Assembly: GCF_028369105.1 (NCBI RefSeq)
Contig: NZ_JAQNDO010000001.1
Coordinates: forward strand, 10,014,501-10,078,500
From: Polyangium mundeleinium
GTDB lineage: Bacteria > Myxococcota_A > Polyangia > Polyangiales > Polyangiaceae
Length of the DNA: 64,000 nucleotides
Direction of reading: 5' to 3'
Position numbers and translations under genes: made by a program. Each line of letters opens with the position of its first letter. Within the stretch, counting starts at the first letter, position 1. The notes under the pieces were generated by a model that saw nothing but the letters and a program-made list of their open reading frames with translations, ran no database searches and was not told the DNA's origin. Of this stretch, positions 21,426 through 30,410 are shown piece after piece.

Positions 21426-21724
21426 CGCCGCTCCCCTTCCTGGTGCATAGGGTGGAGCCCTGGCTAGCACCCCATTCTCCCACCCCTCGGCCCCGCCTCC
21501 AACGAACCGGAATCTTTCCATTCGCTTGTCAGGGCCGCGTTGCTCGTCACGGAACACGCCGACGCCACATTGTCGCGCGTCTCCACGTGGAAAGCCTGCA
21601 TGTGCGGGCCTACGGCGGCACCCCGATGGCCCCTCGGCGCGGCGGCTCTATTCGATCGGCCGATGCAAAGGGTCGAGCCGCCGCGCCAGCGGTCCCGTGC
21701 CGGCGCCTGACGGGAGGGAGAACC

Positions 21725-23572
21725 ATGAAAAAACGAGCGATTCCAACGCCGCAGCGCGAGATCCTACCCCTACCGGATCGCCCCTATGTGGGTCCGTTGC
21801 CGTACGACACCAAGGACCCGGACGCGGAGTTCCCGCCGATCGAAAGGATCCGGCCTCCCGAGGGGGCTCCCAACATCCTTGTCGTGCTGCTCGACGACGT
21901 CGGCTTTGGTGCGACAAGCGCATTCGGCGGGCCTTGCCGCACGACGACCGCCGAGCGGCTGGCCGCGGGTGGGCTGAAATATACCCGCTTCCACACGACC
22001 GCCTTGTGCTCGCCCACGCGGGCCGCGCTGCTCACGGGGCGCAACCACCACAGCGTCGGCATGGGCGTGATCACCGAGCTCGCCACGACCGCGCCCGGCT
22101 ATACCACGCGCATCCCGAACACCGCGGCGAACATCGCCAAGATTCTCAAATACAACGGATACGCGACCGCCCAGTTCGGCAAATGTCACGAGATTCCCGT
22201 CTGGGAGACGGGCCCCGCCGGCCCCTTCGAGCGCTGGCCCACGCACAATGGCTTCGAGACGTTCTACGGGTTCGTCGGGGGCGAGACGAACCAGTGGTTC
22301 CCCGAGGTCTATGAAGGCACGCGGCGGATCAAGACGCCGGACGATCCTGCCTACCACTTCATGCCCGACATGACGGACAGGGCCATCGCATGGATCCGCA
22401 CCCAGGCGGCCCTCGCGCGGACACCGTTCTTCGCCTACTTCGCGCCGGGCGCCGCGCACGCCCCGCACCACGTGCCCAAAGCGTGGGCCGACCGATACAC
22501 GGGGCAATTCGACGAGGGCTGGGACGCGCTGCGCGAGCGCATCTTCGCCCGGCAAAAATCGCTCTTCGTGATCCCGGAGGACGCGAAGCTCACGCTGCGG
22601 CCCGCGGAGATTCCGGCCTGGAACGACATGCCGAAGGCTCTCTTGCCCGTGCTCGCGCGACAGATGGAGGTCTATGCCGGATTCCTCGAATACACCGACC
22701 ACCACGTGGGCCGGCTCCTCGACGCGCTCGTCGAGCTCGGACTCCTGGACGATACGTTGATCCTCTACATCCTCGGCGACAACGGCGCCTCGGCGGAGGG
22801 CACCCTCCAGGGGACGTTCAACGAGATGATCAACTTCAATGGCATGTCCGCGCTGGAGACGCCCGAGTTCCTGGCGGCGCGCATCGACGAGCTCGGCGGG
22901 CGTGCCGCGTACAACCATTACGCCGCGGGCTGGGCGCACGCCCTCGACACGCCGTACCCGTGGGTCAAGCAAGTCGCCTCGCACTGGGGCGGCACGCGCA
23001 ATGGCATGCTCGTCCATTGGCCCGCGAAGATCGCCGCCCGGGGCGAGCTACGCGCGCAGTTCCACCACGTCATCGACGTCGTCCCGACCTTGCTCGAAGC
23101 CGCCGGGCTCCCCGCGCCGGTGATGGTGGAGGGCGTGCAGCAAAAGCCGCTGGAAGGCGTGAGCATGCTCTACTCGTTCGACGACGCCGCGGCGCCGGAC
23201 AGGCACGTCCTGCAATACTTCGAGATGGTCGGCAACCGCGGCATCTACCACGAAGGCTGGACCGCAGTGACCAAGCATCGCACGCCCTGGGAGCTCGTGG
23301 GCGAGGCTGTGGTCTCGTTCGACGACGACAAATGGGAGCTCTACGACACGACGCGGGACTGGACGGAGGCGGAGGACCTCGCGGCGCACTTCCCCGAGAA
23401 GCTGCACGAGCTCCAGCGTCTCTTTTTGATCGAGGCCGCGCGCCACGACGTCTTGCCGCTCGACAACCGAGGCCTCGAACGCGTCGCCGAGGAATCCGGG
23501 CTGCCGCGGATCGTCCACGGCACGTCGCAATGCCTGTTCGACGGCATGGAGCTCAACGTGCAGCGGTCCTGA
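21725..23572 (+). CDS. Arylsulfatase, catalytic domain; reading frame ends early
   Basis: The start is the ATG at 21725 after GGGAGGGAG. The N-terminal half is a complete type I sulfatase: ILVVLLDDVGFGATSAFGG binds the metal. ALCSPTRAALLTGRN is the sulfatase signature, whose Cys must be converted to formylglycine by FGE. Later come GKCHEIPVWE, DNGASAEG and HVIDVVPTLLEAAG. No signal peptide is obvious. Relatives are about 780 residues with a C-terminal beta domain. Here the frame stops at 23570-23572 after 615 residues, but the missing domain follows immediately in the -1 frame. The sum, 615 plus about 168, is the expected family length. It hydrolyses sulfate esters; substrate unknown. See the next entry. 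Confidence 0.88.
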   Translation: MKKRAIPTPQREILPLPDRPYVGPLPYDTKDPDAEFPPIERIRPPEGAPNILVVLLDDVGFGATSAFGGPCRTTTAERLAAGGLKYTRFHTTALCSPTRAALLTGRNHHSVGMGVITELATTAPGYTTRIPNTAANIAKILKYNGYATAQFGKCHEIPVWETGPAGPFERWPTHNGFETFYGFVGGETNQWFPEVYEGTRRIKTPDDPAYHFMPDMTDRAIAWIRTQAALARTPFFAYFAPGAAHAPHHVPKAWADRYTGQFDEGWDALRERIFARQKSLFVIPEDAKLTLRPAEIPAWNDMPKALLPVLARQMEVYAGFLEYTDHHVGRLLDALVELGLLDDTLILYILGDNGASAEGTLQGTFNEMINFNGMSALETPEFLAARIDELGGRAAYNHYAAGWAHALDTPYPWVKQVASHWGGTRNGMLVHWPAKIAARGELRAQFHHVIDVVPTLLEAAGLPAPVMVEGVQQKPLEGVSMLYSFDDAAAPDRHVLQYFEMVGNRGIYHEGWTAVTKHRTPWELVGEAVVSFDDDKWELYDTTRDWTEAEDLAAHFPEKLHELQRLFLIEAARHDVLPLDNRGLERVAEESGLPRIVHGTSQCLFDGMELNVQRS

Positions 23573-24078
23573 ACATCAAGAATCGCTCGCACGTGATCAC
23601 GGCGGAGGTCGAGATCCCGGCCCCGGGCGCCCGTGGGGTCATCTTCGCGCAAGGGACCCAGTTCGGAGGGTATGCGCTGTATGCCCCCGAGGGACGGCTG
23701 AAGTATGTCTACAACTTCCTGGGGCTCGAACATCATGCCGTCGAGGCAAAGGATCCCCTGCCGCCCGGCAAGCACGAGGTACGCATGGAGTTCGCCTACG
23801 ATGGCGGTGGGCTCGGCAAAGGTGGCACAGCGTCCCTCTTTCTCGACGGGGAGAAGGTCGCCGAGGGGCGCATCGAGCGCACGGTGCCGGTGATCTTCTC
23901 GGTCGACGCATCGGCGCACGTCGGCGACAAGTGGGGCTCCCCGATCGCCCCGGACCTCGCCGTGGCGGGCAATCGATTCCAGGGCCATGTCGCGTGGGTA
24001 CGAATCGAGGTGGCTCCGGAGGAGGGAGAGCGGGTTTCCCCCGAGGATCTGCTCAAGGTCGCCATGGGCACGCAATGA
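23570..24078 (+). pseudogene. Displaced C-terminal domain of the arylsulfatase
   Basis: Directly after the sulfatase stop the expected C-terminal domain is readable in another frame: NIKNRSHVITAEVEIPAPGA, FAQGTQFGGYALYAPEGRL, YNFLGLEHH, VRMEFAYDGGGLGKGGTA and HVAWVRIEV, ending at 24078. This is the standard tail of the roughly 780-residue arylsulfatases. It has no start codon or ribosome site of its own. The break falls at cggtcctg (23564-23571). Adding one more 'gtcc' restores ...QRS-VLNIKNRSH in frame, so loss of one copy of a 4-bp tandem repeat would explain it. It is either a real mutation or an assembly error. Confidence 0.8.
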
Positions 24079-24093
24079 GCAGCTCCGGGGCGC

Positions 24094-24987
24094 CTATTCG
24101 TCGACGACGTGGATCGGGATCCATTCGAATTCGGTGACGCCAGCGCCCTGGAAGATGCGCCAGACCTTGGGGGTGACGAGGAACCAGGGGTACGGGAAGA
24201 GAGCGTCGCTCACGTCGCCGTTGAACCTCGGCTCGCCGAACCATTCCCAGGTGAGGTTGACGTCCTGCATATCGGCGAGGTCCGCGGCGCGGTAGACGAG
24301 CCGGGTGGGCTGCTCGGCCGTACCGGTCACTCCGCTTCGTCCGCATGCGCAATGCTTGTCCCGGATGACGCCGGTCGATTGGGGTGACGTAGGAGGCAAA
24401 GTCTTGTTGGCGCACAATTGCCGCCAGGGAAGCTGGAAACGTACCTGGTTCTCGAACGCTGCGAAGACGCCTCGAAACGAGAGTCCCGTGATGCCGCTCG
24501 ACGCGAGTTGCCCCGCCAGCCGATCCTCGACGATGAGGTCACTGTAGTACGTGGACGCGGCGCGGCGCCCTTCGAGCGCGCTCAGCTCCTCGCCATTGAC
24601 GAGCAGCGCGGAGGTTTGCCGCGCGCCGGCTCCGCAGACCTTGCAGGCATCCGTGACGTCATACCTCGTGCCCACCCGGGGGCCGCCGAATATCTCCAGT
24701 TCGGGTTTCGGATCGATGAGGAGCAACGGCGCTGCATCGAGCTCGGCATCGGTGAAGAGGTCTCTTTTCCAGACCACGCGCCTCTCGCCGTGTTGCTCGA
24801 GAAGCCGGAGCAGAATGGGCAGGCGCTCGTCGGTTTCATCAAGCGTGACCCATACGTCGACCGCTTGTGGACCGAAACCTTCCCTCACCTCGGCCACGTC
24901 GGGTCCACATCGGGCAGGCAAAAGCACCGCATCGGCCCCGCCAGGAATGCGGTGGCCATAGAAGAACACACGAACTTCGGTTTTCAT
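24094..24987 (-). CDS. Double-CXXCG-type immunity protein (SitI6-like)
   Basis: The 297-residue cytoplasmic protein carries a zinc-knuckle-like CKVCG in its middle and a second cysteine cluster HCACG later. The rest is aromatic and acidic: FGGPRVGTRYDVTDACKVCG, GLSFRGVFAAFENQ, RAADLADMQDVNLTWEWFG. This matches my memory of the Myxococcus paralogous double-CXXCG family, named as SitI6 immunity proteins of the Sit kin-discrimination systems. The second cluster reads C-x-C rather than C-x-x-C. It starts 24 bp after the stop of the secreted toxin-like gene upstream, on the same strand, the usual toxin-then-immunity order. Its role as the antidote is inferred from order and family resemblance. Confidence 0.75.
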   Translation of the reverse strand: MKTEVRVFFYGHRIPGGADAVLLPARCGPDVAEVREGFGPQAVDVWVTLDETDERLPILLRLLEQHGERRVVWKRDLFTDAELDAAPLLLIDPKPELEIFGGPRVGTRYDVTDACKVCGAGARQTSALLVNGEELSALEGRRAASTYYSDLIVEDRLAGQLASSGITGLSFRGVFAAFENQVRFQLPWRQLCANKTLPPTSPQSTGVIRDKHCACGRSGVTGTAEQPTRLVYRAADLADMQDVNLTWEWFGEPRFNGDVSDALFPYPWFLVTPKVWRIFQGAGVTEFEWIPIHVVDE

Positions 24988-25011
24988 GTCCTCGTCTCGT
25001 TGTGTCTCGAT

Positions 25012-26379
25012 TTACTTCACGAAAAAGGGCTTGATGGCCTCGATCCAGTGGGGATCGTCCACATACGCATCCTGGTAATGTTTCCAGAGTTCTTTCACGT
25101 CGCGGACATTGGGTGTCAACTCCTTCAGCCTCTTCGTGATTTTCTTGTGGTTCGCCTCTGTCAAGATCACCGAGGGGATCTTGTCAAACTCTTTCGTGAG
25201 TCCCCACCTGCCGGCCATCGCCTTCTCCAGGAGGTGATGTGCCTGGTACGAGCCGCCGAGGTTCTTCGTGAACTGGCTCATCACCTCGTACGCGCCGATA
25301 GCTCCGTTCTGCTCCAGCGCGGCCGCGATGTCCACGCCGTACTGTTTGGCCAAGAGCTCCGCCGTCTCCTTGGACAGCTCCTCGGCCCCCTGGAGGATGA
25401 GCGGTGCCTTCTTCGCGCACGCCTCCTCCAGCTTCTTCGCGAACTTCTCGGCCTGCCCGACGAGCACCGCAGACGCGACCTGCGTGATCGCCGCCGCGGC
25501 CTGGACGACGGCGCTATCGACACCGTCCTCGTTATCGCCGCCGATGATGCCGAATCGCTTGCCGTCCTTGCGCGCGAGGTCGTGATGGAACTCGCCGTTC
25601 AGCATCGCCGAGGCGATCGTCAACTCGCGGACCATTCGCTCGATCGGCGTCAGGGCCTTGTTTTTGCCGGCCCCATCCCCCTTGCCCGTGCATCCGTCCT
25701 TCGTCTGCTCGCACGGGACCGCGCTCACGAGCGGTCGCCCTTGCCGATGTTGAAGCTCCGGCAGCGCCCCGCCCCGATCCACCATTGTGCATTGCTCGTC
25801 GACGCACTTCGGCGGGTGCACCTCGTCCCGCTTCGGCAAGGTGGACGTCGACGGCAAAAGCGGCTCGTTCGAGAGCACACCCTGCGGCGGAGGCGGCGAG
25901 GCCCGCGGCTTCTCTGGCGGACGCTCCGGCCTCTTCTTCGCGCCGAATGGGATGACGTTGGCTTGCTCGTCTTTTTGAACCGGCGGAGCCTTCGAGCCCT
26001 CGGATGCCTTGGCCGGCGCCGCTTCCTTCTTCTCTTCGGGCGGCGCCTTCTTTTCCTCCTTCGCCTTCGCTGGTTCCGGACGCGGCGGCGGCGGGCACTT
26101 CAGCTTGTTGTACGGGATCGGTAAAAGCCGGACGCTCTCGGGCGCCACGTAAGGGTCGTAGATGTAAACGGCATGCCCCTGGGCCTTCTGCGCGAACTCC
26201 ACGTGGCTTTTGGTGGTCCACACCGTCGCCGCCCCCAGGTCATAGGCCCACTGGTTCACGCCGGGCGGGACATTCGGTGGCTTGACGCAGACGCGGAACG
26301 TGAGCGCACGCGCGACGCTCGGCGCGCACAGGATGAAGAGGATCAGCAGCAAACACCAGGCGAAGACGCGACGACGCAT
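25012..26379 (-). CDS. Secreted polymorphic toxin with C-terminal HNH/AHH-like nuclease
   Basis: The start is the ATG at 26379, which opens a signal peptide (MRRRVFAWCLLLILFILCAP, cleavage likely after SVARA). About 455 residues: a short N-terminal domain (FRVCVKPPNVPPG, ATVWTTKSHVEFAQKAQGHAV), a long Pro/Lys/Glu-rich linker (about 100-200), a helical middle, and a C-terminal toxin segment. That segment has GGSYQAHHLLEKAMAG followed by IPSVILTEANHKKITKRL, the paired-His then N-H pattern of the HNH/EndoVII superfamily. The layout, with a secreted conserved head, variable linker and nuclease tail followed by a cysteine-knuckle immunity gene, matches myxobacterial contact-dependent toxins. No true lipobox was found, unlike SitA lipoproteins, so its export route may differ. 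Confidence 0.75.
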   Translation of the reverse strand: MRRRVFAWCLLLILFILCAPSVARALTFRVCVKPPNVPPGVNQWAYDLGAATVWTTKSHVEFAQKAQGHAVYIYDPYVAPESVRLLPIPYNKLKCPPPPRPEPAKAKEEKKAPPEEKKEAAPAKASEGSKAPPVQKDEQANVIPFGAKKRPERPPEKPRASPPPPQGVLSNEPLLPSTSTLPKRDEVHPPKCVDEQCTMVDRGGALPELQHRQGRPLVSAVPCEQTKDGCTGKGDGAGKNKALTPIERMVRELTIASAMLNGEFHHDLARKDGKRFGIIGGDNEDGVDSAVVQAAAAITQVASAVLVGQAEKFAKKLEEACAKKAPLILQGAEELSKETAELLAKQYGVDIAAALEQNGAIGAYEVMSQFTKNLGGSYQAHHLLEKAMAGRWGLTKEFDKIPSVILTEANHKKITKRLKELTPNVRDVKELWKHYQDAYVDDPHWIEAIKPFFVK

Positions 26380-26499
26380 CGGCAGCCCCCTCGGTAAGCA
26401 CGCGTCCTCCCAGCCACCCCCGCGGCGGTGAGCAGGAACATGCGTCGGATTTTGCTCTGGATGCCGGCAAATCACGGCATGAAAGCAGGTTCGAGCTTT

Positions 26500-26768
26500 C
26501 GGACGTGCGCAAACCCCGCGACGGCCTCCCGGCGCCTCGTTCGGACATGCTCGAACGATGCACAGGAAGTGGTGTCAATCACGTTTGAAAATGTCCGAAC
26601 GATGCACAGGAGCCCCGGCGGGGTGTTCGGACGTGCGTGAGGGCACCGGCAGCGTCGGGCGCGACGGTTTTCGGATTCCGAACGGCGTCGCGCTCGTCCT
26701 GTGCGGAGTTCGGACGGGGCGAGGGGTGGGGTTTGGGGGCTCCTGTGCATCGTTCGAGCATGCTCGAA
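26500..26768. repeat. Cluster of direct and inverted short repeats
   Basis: A 16-mer cgaacgatgcacagga occurs at 26552-26567 and 26596-26611 and, inverted, at 26741-26756. The inverted copy matches the first over about 22 bp including its left flank, and the second over 21 bp including its right flank. A perfect 16-bp palindrome ttcgagcatgctcgaa sits at 26753-26768. A second motif, gttcggac(a/g)tgc or close variants, appears near 26507, 26540, 26625 and 26708, and inverted near 26593. This is clearly non-random and lies at the end of a frameshifted gene. The repeat type is not recognised. Confidence 0.7.
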
Positions 26769-27266
26769 GACGGGATCCGGTTCTCGGGGCAGAATTTACC
26801 AGCGACAAAAGCGAGGTTTCGGCGTTCAGCCCTCGTTCCCCGCGCCGCCGCTCTCGCCGGCGCCCTTCTTGGCGCTGCGGGCTCCTCGCGGAGCTTCGCC
26901 TCGGTGATCTCCCCGGCGGTGCCCTTCTGAAAGACGTTCTTGTACACGGGATTGTCGCGGCTCCGCATGGCGGGGCCGTTCAAGAGGGCATCACTCACGC
27001 CCATGATGCGCAGGTCGAGAATGACGTCCCGAATGCCGAACTGCGCGCGGAGCTTCGTCGCGGCCCTGCGCGCGGCTCGCTCCGTCACGACAGCGCCCCC
27101 CCAGCCCATCCGCGGCCGCCGTGACGATGGCGTCCGCCTCGACAATGGCCGCGCGCTGCGCCGCCGTCAGCGTCTCCGCATCGGCCCACCCCTCCACGGC
27201 GCCGCGGAAATGGTCGGTGTGCTTTTCGTATACCTCGCTCGATGCATTCACGTCGGGGGTTTGCAT
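26579..27266 (-). pseudogene. Conserved myxobacterial hypothetical protein, frameshifted and running into repeats
   Basis: Reading starts at the ATG at 27266 (MQTPDVNASSEVYEKHTDHF, then TLTAAQRAAIVEADAIVTAAADGLGG). At a run of seven C on the plus strand (27096-27102) the frame must change to continue as AVVTERAARRAATKLRAQFG, VILDLRIMGVSDALLNGPAM, NPVYKNVFQKGTAGEITEAK. Removing one base of the run restores one frame. From memory, intact relatives continue for several dozen residues after EITEAKLREEP with a helical tail. Here the sequence changes character after about RNLAFVAGK and enters the repeat cluster, so the 3' end looks replaced. The function of the family is unknown. Confidence 0.65.
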
Positions 27267-27471
27267 GTCGTGAATCCTCTCTGACCGCGGTGAGATGCCG
27301 CGGGGGGCAAATGTGCAAGAGAGGCTACGGTCCAGCGGACACAAGCGTCAATGGCGCAGGCGCAGGCGCGGAAAGCGGAGCTCCGCGCGATGTGGAAGGA
27401 CACGGTTGCCCGCCGCGCGACAAGCGTGCTACGCCCCCGGTGAGGTGGAAATCCTGGTTTCGTTGTCCTGA

Positions 27472-28533
27472 ATGCCCATGAGCCGAGCCGCGATCCTCGA
27501 AGCGTCCCTTCTCCCCGCGCTGGCCCTCTGCGCCGCGGCTTGTCGGGAGCCCCCCCGCCACGGTTCGCTCGTGGTTCCCGCTGTCAGCGCGACCCCGGCT
27601 GTTTCACCGGACCCGGCTACGCTCTTCTCCGGCAAACTCGCTGCCGATCAACCTTCTTCCAGCGGACGGGCCGATCTCGACGGCGACGGCGCAGAGGACT
27701 GCTGGGAAGCGCAGTATCGAGGTGGCAGCGGCTCAGGGGGAGAACTCCTGAAGATCGAATCTCCATGCGGTGGGCCGGCGTCCACGATCGACACGACCTC
27801 GTCATTCGGCCATTTCCTGTCGTTGACGGCGCTGCCGCCGGCCATCGGCGCTCGCCCCCGCCTGGTCGAGGGGGTCATCGACCTGCTTTATGGCCGCGCG
27901 CATTTGCGGCAGCTCGGGGATTCGGGCAACGGGACGATCGACGGCTCCTTCCATCGATTGCTCGACGACCACCTCAGCTTGCCTGGTCCGGAAAGCCCGC
28001 CCTTCGCCCAGATCGGCAAGCACACGCCGGTCTGGACTCCCGGCCCTCCGGCGCTGCCCCCCAGCCAGGTTGTCGTGCTCTCGAATCCCGCGTATCGCCC
28101 CCTCGCTTCCTCATTAAAGCCGGCCGAGGACCTCCCGCCGGCCTCGCCTTATGCGCTGCTCGCCTACCATGCCCACAATCATCATGGGTTGAAGCAGGTT
28201 GCGCGCTGCGGCCCGCGCTCGGTGTATACGACCGATCATGGGGTGATCGTCCACGACACGGACAGGGGCGCTTCGAGCTGGGTTTTTGTCTCCACGGGTG
28301 TGACCAAGCTCCGGCACCCGAGCCTCGGACGGGTCGTCTGCGCAGCCGAACTGGTCGCGGCCGATCGCCACATCGGCGACGGCGCGCGGGAGCTCGTCGT
28401 CACCGAGCCCCGGACAGGCCGCTACGGGCGAATCCCGCTGGAGGGGCCCTGGTCGCTCGACGAACGGGCGCTCACGGTCGGCGAGGAGACGTACGCGATC
28501 GAGGACGTGGTGCGGGCGCTCTCGCGTCCGTGA
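27472..28533 (+). CDS. Lipoprotein with FG-GAP-like calcium motif
   Basis: The start may be the ATG at 27472 or 27478; both give a signal ending ALALCAAAC with a lipobox. Near the N-terminus of the mature chain is GRADLDGDGAEDCWEAQY, a DxDxDG loop like the calcium-binding motif of FG-GAP/VCBS propeller repeats. Then come TSSFGHFLSLTALPP and a long C-terminal region including CGPRSVYTTDHGVIVHDTD and ETYAIEDVVRAL. No enzyme motif is seen. Probably an outer-membrane or periplasmic lipoprotein. Single gene, flanked by a broken gene and a convergent hydrolase gene. Confidence 0.65.
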   Translation: MPMSRAAILEASLLPALALCAAACREPPRHGSLVVPAVSATPAVSPDPATLFSGKLAADQPSSSGRADLDGDGAEDCWEAQYRGGSGSGGELLKIESPCGGPASTIDTTSSFGHFLSLTALPPAIGARPRLVEGVIDLLYGRAHLRQLGDSGNGTIDGSFHRLLDDHLSLPGPESPPFAQIGKHTPVWTPGPPALPPSQVVVLSNPAYRPLASSLKPAEDLPPASPYALLAYHAHNHHGLKQVARCGPRSVYTTDHGVIVHDTDRGASSWVFVSTGVTKLRHPSLGRVVCAAELVAADRHIGDGARELVVTEPRTGRYGRIPLEGPWSLDERALTVGEETYAIEDVVRALSRP

Positions 28534-28578
28534 TCGGAACGGATGGGCCCGTCTGCGCCCGAGGCCCCCGTCCGCTTG

Positions 28579-30108
28579 CTACGGCTTCCTCGTCCCCTCG
28601 ACGACCATCCCCCCCCCGTCCACGGTCATCCCGGTCGCCTTGCCGCCTGCCTCGCGCTTGAACGTCACGCGCCAGCCGAGCGTTCCCATCACGAACTCGG
28701 TCTCCGACTGCGGGATGAGCTCCTCCTTGGGGAGCCTCGGCGCACGCATCATGAGGCGCCCGCCCTCTTGCGTCACCTCCGCCGTGCCGCTCGGAATGCC
28801 CGGGCCGAACTGCAGCCTATAGCTGCCCGCGACGCCGGCCGCCGACGCCGCGCTGAGCTCGATGGCCGTCACGCGCATCGGCGCGCTATCCGGCCAGCCG
28901 TACTCCGCGGCCAGCGCGAGCAGGAGCTCTTCGAGCAGGGACTGCCCGCCTTCTTCGTTGTTCGTCATCACCACCGCGCCCGCGCCGATCTCCGGGTACA
29001 TCGTGACGTGGCAGACGAACCCCACGGTGGAGCCGCCGTGCCCGAACTGCAGCGAGCGACCGCTCCCGCTGATATAGGGCCCGAGCCCGTACTCGCCCTT
29101 CACCTTCGTAAGCATCTGCTCGGCCGTCGCCTGCGAGAGCAGCGCCTTGGACCGCCCGGCGCGCGCGTCGGCGATCGCGATTGCCCACCGGGCGAGATCG
29201 CTCGGCGTCGTCCAGAGCCCGGCCGGGGCCATCTCCGGATATACGTGCCACCCGCCGGGGATCATCTCGCCCTCGCCGAGGTGGGCGCTGGCCGCCTCGC
29301 CCGCGCGCGCGGCGGGCAGCGGCAGCTCGAAGGTGCTGTGGGTCATCCCGGCCGGCCCGAGCACGAGCTCCTGCATGAGGGCAGGGAAGGGCTTGCCGGT
29401 GACGTCCATCATGAGGAGCTGCATCACAAGCGTCCCGCCGCTGGAGTAGCGCGAGATCGAGCCCGGGACGACGTCGACGTGCACCGGCTCGGTGTTCGCC
29501 GGAGCCGTCCCGTTCAGGATCTGCGCGAGCGTCGGGATCGGCTGGTTCCGCTCGTAGCCCGGGAAGCCGTACATGGTGAGCCCGGCGGTGTGGCTGGCGA
29601 GCCGGCGGAGGGTGACCTTCTCCTTCTCGGTGTGCTCGTTGTCGGGCACCTTCCACGTGGTGAGGTAGCGGTTGACGTCGGTGTCGAGCTCGAGCGTCCC
29701 GCGCTCGACGAGGCGGAGCATCGCCGTGGCGGCGACGGGCTTGCTGATGGACCCGGCCTGGAAGAGCGTGTCGGGCGTGACCGCGTCCTTCGGGTCGGCC
29801 GAGCCGGCCGTCTTCACGCCGGCGCCGCGGGCCCACGCGATGCGCCCGCCCTCGATGACGGCGATGCTGACGCCGGGCACGTGGTGGTGGGCCATGCGCT
29901 CTTCGAGCGTCCAGCGGACGGGCGGCCGGCCGGCGATCTCGACGAGCGGGCGCAGGCCGCGGAGCACGTTGGCGACGTGCGGCTCCTGGGCGGCGCTCGT
30001 CGGGCCGGCGGCGGAGCTTGCGGTCGACGTGGTTTCGGGTGGGGGGAGGGCGTGCTGCGCACATGCGCTCAGGGCGAGCGCGAGGGTGAGTTGAGCAAGT
30101 CGACGCAC
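28579..30108 (-). CDS. Serine hydrolase of the beta-lactamase/class C family, lipoprotein
   Basis: The GTG at 30108, preceded by AGGAAGG, opens a lipoprotein signal (VRRLAQLTLALALSAC). The 509-residue protein has the class C-type fold: VPGVSIAVIEGGRIAWARG, then the catalytic SxxK in FQAGSISKPVAATAML. A tyrosine motif RYSSGG stands where Y-x-N is usual, and FGHGGSTVGF supplies the third H/K-x-G box. A C-terminal beta-barrel-like region (about 400-509) with GSYRLQFGPG and GGRLMMRAP resembles the lipocalin-like tail found on many of these esterases and peptidases. The likely activity is as an esterase or D-amino-peptidase in the envelope; there is no reason to call it a resistance enzyme. Confidence 0.88.
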   Translation of the reverse strand: MRRLAQLTLALALSACAQHALPPPETTSTASSAAGPTSAAQEPHVANVLRGLRPLVEIAGRPPVRWTLEERMAHHHVPGVSIAVIEGGRIAWARGAGVKTAGSADPKDAVTPDTLFQAGSISKPVAATAMLRLVERGTLELDTDVNRYLTTWKVPDNEHTEKEKVTLRRLASHTAGLTMYGFPGYERNQPIPTLAQILNGTAPANTEPVHVDVVPGSISRYSSGGTLVMQLLMMDVTGKPFPALMQELVLGPAGMTHSTFELPLPAARAGEAASAHLGEGEMIPGGWHVYPEMAPAGLWTTPSDLARWAIAIADARAGRSKALLSQATAEQMLTKVKGEYGLGPYISGSGRSLQFGHGGSTVGFVCHVTMYPEIGAGAVVMTNNEEGGQSLLEELLLALAAEYGWPDSAPMRVTAIELSAASAAGVAGSYRLQFGPGIPSGTAEVTQEGGRLMMRAPRLPKEELIPQSETEFVMGTLGWRVTFKREAGGKATGMTVDGGGMVVEGTRKP

Positions 30109-30371
30109 AGGGGCACCTTCCTGGTCAGGTGAAGGGGGGATGAGGCGATAGGAGCGCAAGCGGGGGCGAATGTTCCGCGCGTGAGAGCATTTTCAATCGC
30201 TCCCGGAACGTCCCGTACGTCGCGTACAGCAGCGCCTCCCGCCTGTTTGCCCCACAGGCTACGGGGACACTCGACGGTAGAAGTCTAGATTGGTTCGTCG
30301 CGGGAGAACCTACGATCCGCCGGGAATGGGGCCAGGGGCATCGCAATGGGCGCGGCGATCCAGGGCATGCG

Positions 30372-30402
30372 GGCGGGCCGCCCTGGGGAAGGACGGCCCG
30401 CC
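30372..30402. terminator. GC-rich hairpin
   Basis: ggcgggccg (30372-30380) pairs perfectly with cggcccgcc (30394-30402) around a 13-nt loop. It sits 9 bp beyond the stop of the leftward four-helix-bundle remnant (30411). A U-tract is absent, so termination activity is uncertain. Confidence 0.45.
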
Positions 30403-30410
30403 TTGTGGGT

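Noticed and set aside
28579-30108. True beta-lactamase (antibiotic resistance)
   Set aside because: The SxxK and H-G-G boxes are present, but the YxN motif is YSS and the lipocalin-like tail points to the esterase/peptidase branch.
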